A stretch of 14,037 nt of DNA, taken from contig DLHI01000008.1 in the NCBI GenBank assembly GCA_002483135.1, forward strand, positions 6,866 through 20,902, given 5' to 3'. Of the stretch, positions 7,221 through 12,493 are shown in pieces. A program made the position numbers and the translations under genes. Under the pieces are notes generated by a model. It was not told the origin of the DNA and ran no database searches. It saw only the letters and a program-made list of their open reading frames with translations. The stretch comes from Hyphomonadaceae bacterium UBA7672. GTDB taxonomy: Bacteria > Pseudomonadota > Alphaproteobacteria > Caulobacterales > Hyphomonadaceae. Each line of letters starts with the position of its first letter. Position 1 is the first letter of the stretch.

Positions 7221-7735
7221 GTGGGGCGAAGCAAGTCTACAAGGTCGTCATCAATGCGCCGATCGAGACGGTGTGGAATACGCTGGTGAAGACGGATGCG
7301 GTGTTGCCGTTCTTCTTCGGCGCGGTGTGCGAGACCAAGGATGGGCTGAAGCCGGGACGCAAGATGCGGATGGTCACGCCCGACAGGAAGTTCGCGAGCG
7401 TCGTCGGCGAAGTGCTCGAATTCTCGCCGCCGCATCGCTATTCGCACACGATGGCGTTCACCGGTTATCCAGGCGAGGCAGCGTCGACCGTGACGTATGA
7501 ACTCAAGGAAGTGGCGGGTGGGACTGAATTCTCGCTGATCACGACGAATGTGCCGGCGGGGACGAAGTCCGAGAAGTCCATGGCGCAGGGTGGACCCTTC
7601 ATCGTGCAGAACCTCAAGGCGCTGGTGGAAACCGGCAAGCCGGCCTTCTCCGGCAAGATGGTGGGCGTCGTGAATGCGATGACGGGGTGGATGACGCCCA
7701 AGGCGTGCCGCATCGAGCACTGGCCGCTGGACTAG
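7217..7735 (+). CDS. AHSA1/SRPBCC-family protein, coupled to the ArsR-type repressor
   Basis: 172-residue soluble START-like (SRPBCC/AHSA1) domain protein; the fold is a helix-grip that encloses a hydrophobic ligand pocket. Seen: YKVVINAPIETVWNTLV (8-24), the classic first strand and helix of the family, then PGRKMRMVTPDRKFASVVGEVLEFSPPHR from about 46, and TVTYELKEVAGGTEFSLI (91-108). A C-terminal helix QNLKALVETGKP follows (131-142). The start ATG overlaps the repressor's TGA by four bases and is preceded by AGAAGGGACAGGG, a usable ribosome-binding site. ArsR plus SRPBCC gene pairs are common; the SRPBCC protein may bind the inducing ligand or act in detoxification, but its role here is unknown. 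It converges on the glycine-zipper gene. Confidence 0.9.
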   Translation: MSGAKQVYKVVINAPIETVWNTLVKTDAVLPFFFGAVCETKDGLKPGRKMRMVTPDRKFASVVGEVLEFSPPHRYSHTMAFTGYPGEAASTVTYELKEVAGGTEFSLITTNVPAGTKSEKSMAQGGPFIVQNLKALVETGKPAFSGKMVGVVNAMTGWMTPKACRIEHWPLD

Positions 7736-7739
7736 CGGC

Positions 7740-7780
7740 GCAAACAAAGGCGCTGTCCGGTCTGATCAGACGGACAGCGC
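7740..7780 (-). terminator. Hairpin terminator after the glycine-zipper gene (possibly bidirectional)
   Basis: GCGCTGTCC (7750-7758) pairs with GGACAGCGC (7772-7780), and the centre GTCTGATCAGAC is itself self-complementary, giving a long stem with one bulged G. On the minus strand the stem is followed by CTTTGTTTG, a modest U-rich tract. It lies 31 bp beyond the glycine-zipper stop and 14 bp beyond the AHSA1 stop, between convergent genes. On the plus strand no U tract follows. Confidence 0.75.
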
Positions 7781-7811
7781 AGGCTTGGGGGAGAAGCGGT
7801 TGAAGAATGTG

Positions 7812-8210
7812 TCAGCAGCGGTGGTCTTCCTTGGCGATGTCGCGGCCGACGGTGGCGCCCGCAAGCGCGCCGATGACGCCGCCTTCGGACTTCGCGCCAT
7901 TTCCGGCGACGTTGCTGCCGATGACAGCGCCCGCCACGCCGCCAACGATTGCGCCCTTGTTGGAGGCTTCCTGGCGTTCCTTTTCGCACGCGATCTTCGC
8001 GTTGGCGCGCGCCTCGGCGGCGGCGCGCTCGTCAGCGATGCGCGCATTCATTTCCGCTTGCGTCATGCCACGCGGAGCGTTGGCGGTTTCGACCAGCGCC
8101 GCCCCGTCGATGGAGGCGGGCGAGTTCGCAGCGTTCAGCGCGAAGCCTGCGCCCACGGTGAACAGGGCTGCGCCAGCGACACCGGCCGCAATGAGTCCAG
8201 CATTTTTCAT
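7812..8210 (-). CDS. Glycine-zipper envelope protein
   Basis: 132-residue small secreted or membrane protein. Residues 1-30 (MKNAGLIAAGVAGAALFTVGAGFALNAAN) form a signal peptide or N-terminal anchor. Residues about 50-84 are a charged Ala/Glu/Arg helix likely to be a coiled coil. Residues 86-123 are two glycine-zipper helices (GAIVGGVAGAVIG and GGVIGALAGATVG) joined by a short Asn/Gly/Ser loop, the 2TM motif found in 17-kDa surface-antigen and YMGG-type proteins. No lipobox Cys is seen after the signal. ATG 8210 is chosen over the upstream frame because AGGAGGT, a near-perfect Shine-Dalgarno, lies 5 bases before it. A hairpin terminator follows. Likely role: envelope integrity or stress, by family resemblance only. 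Divergent from the DUF4287-type gene. Confidence 0.85.
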   Translation of the reverse strand: MKNAGLIAAGVAGAALFTVGAGFALNAANSPASIDGAALVETANAPRGMTQAEMNARIADERAAAEARANAKIACEKERQEASNKGAIVGGVAGAVIGSNVAGNGAKSEGGVIGALAGATVGRDIAKEDHRC

Positions 8211-8347
8211 CGGGACCTCCTGATGTTGTCCGCCAAGCAAATGCGTGGGGCACAGGATCGTTCCGTTGACGGAGGGTCATCCATTTCAGCGCTGGATCGC
8301 CATATTTCGCGCCAGGACGGTTAACGCACCAGACGGAGGGAATGCGC

Positions 8348-8908
8348 ATGGGCAAGGTTGAGGACCAGACAGCGTCGATGATCGCGAACATGCCGGAGAA
8401 GACCGGCAAGGCTATGGAGGACTGGCTGAAGATCGTGACGAAAGCGAAGCTGACCAAGCATGGCGAGATCGTCGCGATGCTGAAGAGCGAGCACGGCATG
8501 GGACATGGCTTCGCGAACCTGGTGGCGCACAAGGCGCTGGCTTCGGACGCGGGCAGCCATGATGGCGAGGATCTGCTGGCGGCGCAGTATGCCGGGGCGA
8601 AGGCCGGGCTGAAGCCGGTCTACGACAAGCTGGCGAAGATGATCGAGGGCTTTGGCAAGGACGTCGAGTTCGCGCCCAAGAAGGCTTACATGTCGCTGCG
8701 CCGTTCCAAGCAGTTCGGGCTGATCCAGCCATCGACGGCGACGCGGCTCGATCTAGGGCTGAACCTCAAGGGCGTGGCGCCGGCTGGAAGGCTCGAAGCT
8801 GCGGGCTCGTGGAATGCGATGTGTACGCATCGCGTGAAGCTGGCGAGTGCAGCGGATGTCGATGCCGAGGTGAAGGCGTGGCTGGAGCAGGCGTACGACG
8901 CGGCGTGA
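8348..8908 (+). CDS. DUF4287/DUF5655-type protein
   Basis: 186-residue soluble protein of a widespread uncharacterised family. Residues about 5-62 match the DUF4287 type: tryptophan after a short helix (EDWLKIV 25-31), then LTKHGEIVAMLKSEHGMGHGFANLVAHKAL. Residues about 72-182 match the DUF5655 type: LLAAQYAGAKAGLKPVYDKL, then KDVEFAPKKAYMSLRRSKQFGLIQPSTATRLDLGLNL, and a C-terminal helix VDAEVKAWLEQAYDAA. The function is not known; the second domain is related to proposed nucleic-acid or transport-associated modules, which I do not press. ATG 8348 is preferred to ATG 8342 because GGAGGG (8335-8340) is then 7 bases away, while for 8342 it would be too close. Monocistronic; a 351-bp gap follows. 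Confidence 0.85.
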   Translation: MGKVEDQTASMIANMPEKTGKAMEDWLKIVTKAKLTKHGEIVAMLKSEHGMGHGFANLVAHKALASDAGSHDGEDLLAAQYAGAKAGLKPVYDKLAKMIEGFGKDVEFAPKKAYMSLRRSKQFGLIQPSTATRLDLGLNLKGVAPAGRLEAAGSWNAMCTHRVKLASAADVDAEVKAWLEQAYDAA

Positions 8909-9259
8909 AATCCCGGGCGCGGCGGCTACGGCCCCCGCCCACCTTCGTCTCCGGGACCACTCGGCGCCGGGGGCTAATCGGCGACCTAAGATGTGAGCGA
9001 AGGGCAGGGCGAGGACCGGCCGTGACGCGAACACTAGCTTGCGCTGGCGTCCGTTCTGTGAAAGAACAAATGACGAACATCGTCCAGCGGAACGCAGTGA
9101 CCATCTTGTGGACAGCGCAAGGGCTCCACAGTTTGGGACTGCCAAGACGAATGGGATGTGTCGCGTGGAGTGGCGGGCGGCCGTAAGGTGCCCGTCCTGT
9201 GTCAGGAACCAGAGCGGTTGCGGAAGGCAATCGGGGCTGGAGTGCAAACGGAGACGACA
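8909..9259. other. 351-bp non-coding stretch upstream of ssb
   Basis: No supportable gene: the open frames here on both strands overlap each other, lack family-like sequence and run into the DUF4287-type gene or ssb. The stretch holds the SOS box at 9064-9078 and a third half-site at 9053. The first part (8909-8990) is very GC-rich with no clear terminator. The 181 bp between the SOS box and the ssb ATG would make an unusually long leader if the promoter lies at the box. Confidence 0.7.
9064..9078 (-). promoter_or_regulatory. LexA (SOS) box upstream of ssb
   Basis: The plus strand reads GAAC-AAATGAC-GAAC; the minus strand is therefore GTTC-N7-GTTC, a perfect alphaproteobacterial LexA direct repeat. 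A further half-site GTTC (9053-9056) stands exactly 7 bases before the left GAAC, in inverted orientation, so three half-sites are in 11-bp register. It is the only such motif I found in the non-coding DNA before ssb, 181 bp from its start, and ssb is an SOS gene in many bacteria. Confidence 0.8.
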
Positions 9260-9760
9260 ATGGCCGGATCGGTCAACAAGGTGATCCTCATCGGCAATCT
9301 GGGCCGGGATCCCGAAATCAAGCAGCTGCCATCCGGTTCATCGCTGGCCAACCTGTCGATCGCGACGTCCGAGACGTGGCGCGACAAGGCCTCGGGCGAG
9401 CGCAAGGAAAAGACCGAGTGGCACCGGGTCGTGGTGTTCAACGAGGGCCTGGTCAGGGTCGTCGAGCAGTACCTGAAGAAGGGCGCCAAGGTTTACATCG
9501 AAGGCCAGCTCGAAACCCGCAAATGGCAGGACAAGGACGGCAACGACAAGTATTCAACCGAAGTCGTGCTGCGGAACTTCAACTCGGTGCTGACCATGCT
9601 GGACGGCCGCAATGAAGGCGGCGGCGCTGGCGCTGATCGCGGCGAGTACAATCAGGATCGTGCGCCGGCGCGCGGCGCGGGACCGAAAGGCAAGGGCGGT
9701 AAGGGCCCGGCCGAGGACTTCTCGCGCGGCGGCGATTTCGACGACGAGATTCCGTTCTAG
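9260..9760 (+). CDS. ssb: Single-stranded DNA-binding protein SSB
   Basis: 166-residue SSB that coats single-stranded DNA in replication, recombination and repair and recruits partner enzymes. The OB fold spans about residues 4-115: VNKVILIGNLGRDPEIK (5-21), KTEWHRVVVFNEGL (51-64), KGAKVYIEGQLETRKWQDKDG (74-94) and STEVVLRNF (99-107). A Gly/Ala-rich flexible linker follows (118-155), then the acidic tip FDDEIPF (160-166), the conserved partner-binding tail. Length is normal. ATG 9260 is chosen because the protein then begins MAGSVNKVILIGNLG as usual and GGAGA lies 8 bases upstream; the frame is open further upstream to 9158 without family similarity. An SOS box precedes it. It is divergent from uvrA, but five other genes separate the two. 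Confidence 0.98.
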   Translation: MAGSVNKVILIGNLGRDPEIKQLPSGSSLANLSIATSETWRDKASGERKEKTEWHRVVVFNEGLVRVVEQYLKKGAKVYIEGQLETRKWQDKDGNDKYSTEVVLRNFNSVLTMLDGRNEGGGAGADRGEYNQDRAPARGAGPKGKGGKGPAEDFSRGGDFDDEIPF

Positions 9761-9817
9761 GCTTTGGTGCGAAGACGCCTGCGCAAGATCAGGTAGAGTG
9801 GACGCACGACTCCATCC

Positions 9818-9848
9818 CCGCTCGTCCCGATGAAAATCGGGACCCAGG
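9818..9848 (+). repeat. REP-like hairpin repeat, family 2, left copy
   Basis: 31-bp unit: CCGCTC flank, stem GTCCCGAT (9824-9831), GAAA loop (9832-9835), stem ATCGGGAC (9836-9843), CCAGG flank. The 8-bp stem is perfect and the loop is a GNRA tetraloop. It has the general form of the 'ATCCCCGCGAAAGCGGGG..CCAGG' repeat common in alphaproteobacteria. It lies 57 bp after ssb and may act in 3'-end formation, though no U tract follows. Confidence 0.82.
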
Positions 9849-9908
9849 GCAGACGGTGAGGTTTATTCCGACTTAGAGCTTCAAGTCTGTTGGCGTTGCG
9901 CCACCGTT

Positions 9909-9939
9909 CCTGGATGCTGACTTTCGTCAGCATGAGCGG
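9909..9939 (-). repeat. REP-like hairpin repeat, family 2, right (inverted) copy
   Basis: Inverted partner of 9818-9848. Read on the minus strand it has the same length, CCGCTC and CCAGG flanks and GAAA loop, but the stem is ATGCTGAC/GTCAGCAT, fully paired and different from the left copy at several positions. Sixty bp separate the two units. It ends 37 bp from the stop of the minus-strand cupin-like gene. Confidence 0.82.
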
Positions 9940-9976
9940 AGCAAGGTGCAGCGCTTCCAGCCAAATCCATCAAGCG

Positions 9977-10912
9977 CTAAGCGGCGCGGCGCTGGGCAAC
10001 CGGCGCCGCGTTTGTTTTGGCGTTTCTGATTTGCGCGGGCGCATCAGCGACATCGAACGTGCGCACCAAGTTTTTCATGGTGCTCTTCACGAGGCCAAGG
10101 CGCGTGAAAGCGAGCGAGGCGATCCAGAGCAGGGCGCGATGGGGCCAGCCGGTTTGCGCCATCGGCTTTATGGTCCAGTCGCGGCTGCGCAGGACGGCAT
10201 TGGCGCGGTGGGCGCCCGTAGTGATGCGGGAGGCCCAAGTCTGGTAGCCCATCGACAGCGAGACGCAGAGGCCTTCCTGGTTCTCTACGCGGTGCGGGGC
10301 GTAGAGCGGCCAGGTGAGCGCCTGGCCCGGCGCGATATCGAAGCGGTAGGCCGCTCCATCCATGATGCGCTGGTAGGGCAAATCTTCGGTGTTGGTGCGC
10401 GTGATGAACTTTTCCATCGCCGCCTGAGGCAGGAAGGGTTCGGTCGTGGGATAGACCCACACGCGCTTGACGCCGCGCAGGTGGAACAGGACGACGCCGT
10501 CGGCGTCGAACCGGTAAGGCAGGCGCGCAGCGGGGGAAGATAGGATCAGCTGGCCCGTCATCTTGCGAGCACCGGCGGCGCCGAGTTCCGGCCGGAGCTT
10601 GCCGAACGCCTGCATGACTTCGGCCCAGAGACCTGGATGGGCGTCTTCGCAGCTGCGCAGGCTCACCCAGAGGTCGCCGGCCTTGATCGCCTGAAGGACT
10701 TCGCGACCCGAAGCATCGCCGCGTGTGCCGGTAGCGAGGCTGACACGCCCAACGGCGTCATAGGTGTAGCGGTTGATCTCGAACAGTTCGGCCGGATACC
10801 GATCGAGCAGGTGGATCAGCGCTTCATCGGAGGCGAGATAGGCGGGAACATCGTGTTCGATGACGGTGGGGACCGTTACCCCGGTCACGTTCGATTCAAC
10901 CGTTGGTGTCAT
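9977..10912 (-). CDS. Cupin/JmjC-like protein with degenerate metal site
   Basis: 311-residue cytoplasmic protein with a probable JmjC/cupin-8 core at about residues 118-225. Strands carry TGQLILSSP (119-127), LPYRFDADGVVLFHLRGVKRVWVYP (131-155) and FDIAPGQALTWPLYAPHRVEN (191-211). In related oxygenase-like proteins the first segment reads P-x-H-x-D and supplies His and Asp to iron. Here the His position appears to be Arg134 (RFD), while Asp136 and the distal His207 remain, so an iron-dependent hydroxylase activity is doubtful. The N-terminal part (about 20-110) is helical and the C-terminal region (240-311) basic. ATG 10912 is chosen because GAGG lies about 8 bases upstream and the open frame beyond it (to 11071) is Arg-rich and unlike protein. 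It is divergent from the ftsB-like gene; the function is unknown. Confidence 0.82.
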   Translation of the reverse strand: MTPTVESNVTGVTVPTVIEHDVPAYLASDEALIHLLDRYPAELFEINRYTYDAVGRVSLATGTRGDASGREVLQAIKAGDLWVSLRSCEDAHPGLWAEVMQAFGKLRPELGAAGARKMTGQLILSSPAARLPYRFDADGVVLFHLRGVKRVWVYPTTEPFLPQAAMEKFITRTNTEDLPYQRIMDGAAYRFDIAPGQALTWPLYAPHRVENQEGLCVSLSMGYQTWASRITTGAHRANAVLRSRDWTIKPMAQTGWPHRALLWIASLAFTRLGLVKSTMKNLVRTFDVADAPAQIRNAKTNAAPVAQRRAA

Positions 10913-10999
10913 AACGAGCCTCGCAATTCGCTTTTCCGGCGAGATGCAAAGGTGGTCCCGCCGTCGGAAGCGACTGTTCCGCAACGTCGAGCGGTTCGA

Positions 11000-11015
11000 T
11001 TTACAGGTGGTTAAC
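11000..11015 (+). promoter_or_regulatory. Candidate CtrA-like site upstream of the ftsB-like gene
   Basis: TTTA-CAGGTGG-TTAAC fits the CtrA consensus TTAA-N7-TTAAC with one mismatch and correct spacing, in the 158-bp divergent region 56 bp before ATG 11071. The right half also belongs to the 10-bp palindrome TGGTTAACCA (11008-11017). The assignment depends on the organism having CtrA, which is likely for an alphaproteobacterium but not shown here. Confidence 0.35.
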
Positions 11016-11070
11016 CATGCGCGGGCACGTCTGCGCTGGTGTTGCGTGTGAGAGGGAGTCGGTTGCGGCA

Positions 11071-11373
11071 ATGAACGGGGTCCTCGCAGTCGCGAAGTCC
11101 TTCCTGTTGCCCGCCGCTATCGGCGCGCTGTTGATCTACTTTTGCTATCATGCGCTCTCGGGCGACCAGGGTCTGGCCGCGTGGGCCGAGCTGCAGAAAG
11201 AGGAAGAAGCCCTCGAAGTGCAGATCGCCAACCTCGAAATCCGGCGCGACGCGATTCAGGCGGCGCTGGTTCGCCTGCAGGACCGGACAATGGACCTCGA
11301 TTTTGTCGAGGAAATCGCGCGCACTCGGCTATCTTATGTTCGCCCCGACGAGATTTTGGTCTCGGCTCGCTGA
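11071..11373 (+). CDS. ftsB: FtsB/DivIC-like septum formation initiator
   Basis: 100-residue bitopic division protein. A short N terminus precedes one transmembrane helix (about 10-27, FLLPAAIGALLIYFCYHAL). A periplasmic coiled coil rich in Glu/Leu/Ile follows (about 36-73, ELQKEEEALEVQIANLEIRRDAI), ending in the family-like tail DLDFVEEIARTRLSYVRPDEILV. FtsB-like proteins link FtsL and FtsQ in the divisome. The frame is open back to 11017, but ATG 11071 starts a normal-length protein and GAGGGAG lies about 13 bases upstream. It stands directly before pdhA on the same strand, the conserved alphaproteobacterial arrangement (often with eno upstream). Here the upstream neighbour is instead the divergent cupin-like gene. 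The 105-bp gap to pdhA could hold a separate promoter. Confidence 0.9.
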   Translation: MNGVLAVAKSFLLPAAIGALLIYFCYHALSGDQGLAAWAELQKEEEALEVQIANLEIRRDAIQAALVRLQDRTMDLDFVEEIARTRLSYVRPDEILVSAR

Positions 11374-11478
11374 TCCACACCCAAAATAGATGTGGAACCA
11401 GCCACCTTTTCTCGCGATAAGCTAGGAAGAGGGGCGGATCATCCCCTATCTTTCCGATCAGAGCAGGGAATACAGGCG

Positions 11479-12492
11479 ATGGCAGGCAAGACGGGCGGCG
11501 CAAAGGTTAGGAAACCGGTGTCAGAACCGCAGAAGGCTGATTTAATTGGCTTTTACCGGGACATGCTTTTGATCCGCCGGTTCGAGGAAAAGGCCGGTCA
11601 GCTGTACGGAATGGGCCTGATTGCAGGCTTCTGCCACCTCTATATCGGCCAGGAGGCCGTGGTTGTCGGCGTGCAGTCGATTCTCGAGCCGGACGACCAG
11701 GTGATCACCGGATACCGCGACCATGGCCACATGCTGGCCGCCGGCATGACGTCGCGCGGCGTGATGGCGGAACTGACCGGGCGCGAGGGCGGCTATGCAC
11801 GCGGCAAGGGCGGCTCGATGCACATGTTCAGTCGCGAGAAGAACTTCTTCGGCGGCCACGGCATTGTCGGAGCGCAGGTGCCGCTGGGCACGGGGCTGGC
11901 GTTCTCGAACAGGTACAAGGGCACGGATGCGGTCTGCATCGCCTATTTCGGAGACGGCGCGTCGAACCAGGGCCAGGTCTACGAGGCGTTCAACATGGCC
12001 TCGCTGTGGAAGCTGCCGGTCGTCTATGTGATCGAGAACAACCAGTACGCCATGGGTACGTCGATCGCGCGGGCTTCGGCTGAAACGGAACTGTTCAAGC
12101 GCGGTATCTCGTTCGAGATCCCCGGCGAGGAAGTGGACGGTATGGATGTGCTGGCCGTGCGCAAGGCGGCGGCGAAGGCCGTGCAGCGCGCGCGCGATGG
12201 CGATGGACCATACATTCTCGAGATGAAGACCTACCGCTATCGCGGCCACTCGATGTCTGACCCGGCCAAGTATCGCACGCGGGAAGAAGTGCAGGACGTG
12301 CGCGAGCATCGCGACCCAATCGAGATGCTGAAGAAGAAGCTGCTGGATGCGAAGCACGTGACCGAGGACGATCTCAAGAAGATCGAAGCCGAGGTGCGCG
12401 AGATCGTGAACGATAGCGCGCAGTTCGCGCAGGACAGCCCGGAGCCCGATCCGGCGGAGCTGTGGACCGACGTGCTGGTGGAGTCGCGCTGA
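11479..12492 (+). CDS. pdhA: Pyruvate dehydrogenase E1 component, alpha subunit
   Basis: 337-residue E1 alpha subunit. With PdhB it forms the thiamine-diphosphate enzyme that decarboxylates pyruvate and acetylates the lipoyl groups of E2, feeding acetyl-CoA to the citric-acid cycle. Seen: FYRDMLLIRRFEEKAGQLYG (25-44), IGQEA (56-60), GYRDHGHMLA (78-87), GKGGSMHMF (109-117) and FGGHGIVGAQVPLG (124-137). The diphosphate/Mg motif GDGASNQG (158-165) runs through ENNQYAMGTS (186-195), followed by the loop YRYRGHSMSDPAKYRT (252-267). Length is typical. The frame is open from 11392, but ATG 11479 is preferred because the extra 29 residues are unlike the family and CAGGGAA stands about 11 bases upstream. 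Its stop is one base from the pdhB start. Confidence 0.97.
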   Translation: MAGKTGGAKVRKPVSEPQKADLIGFYRDMLLIRRFEEKAGQLYGMGLIAGFCHLYIGQEAVVVGVQSILEPDDQVITGYRDHGHMLAAGMTSRGVMAELTGREGGYARGKGGSMHMFSREKNFFGGHGIVGAQVPLGTGLAFSNRYKGTDAVCIAYFGDGASNQGQVYEAFNMASLWKLPVVYVIENNQYAMGTSIARASAETELFKRGISFEIPGEEVDGMDVLAVRKAAAKAVQRARDGDGPYILEMKTYRYRGHSMSDPAKYRTREEVQDVREHRDPIEMLKKKLLDAKHVTEDDLKKIEAEVREIVNDSAQFAQDSPEPDPAELWTDVLVESR

Positions 12493-12493
12493 A

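Noticed and set aside
7736..7811. Palindrome with TGATCA centre as a regulator-binding site
   Set aside because: Its position between two convergent stops and the U-rich run on the minus strand are better explained by a terminator.
8753..9260. Two overlapping 164-codon minus-strand frames covering the gap before ssb
   Set aside because: They overlap each other in different frames, run into the DUF4287-type gene, have Arg/Pro/Ser-rich composition and no Shine-Dalgarno.
9761..9976. Possible small gene between ssb and the cupin-like gene
   Set aside because: The 216 bp are occupied mainly by the inverted repeat pair; no frame there has a ribosome-binding site or protein-like composition.
11374..11478. 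Small inverted repeats (CCACA/TGTGG and GGGG/CCCC) between the ftsB-like gene and pdhA, as terminator or riboswitch
   Set aside because: Stems are only 4-5 bp, no U tract follows and no known riboswitch core is recognisable.
11542..11556. TTAA-N7-TTAC match to a CtrA site
   Set aside because: It lies inside the pdhA coding sequence, has a mismatch in the key half-site, and arises from ordinary Leu-Ile and Phe-Tyr codons.
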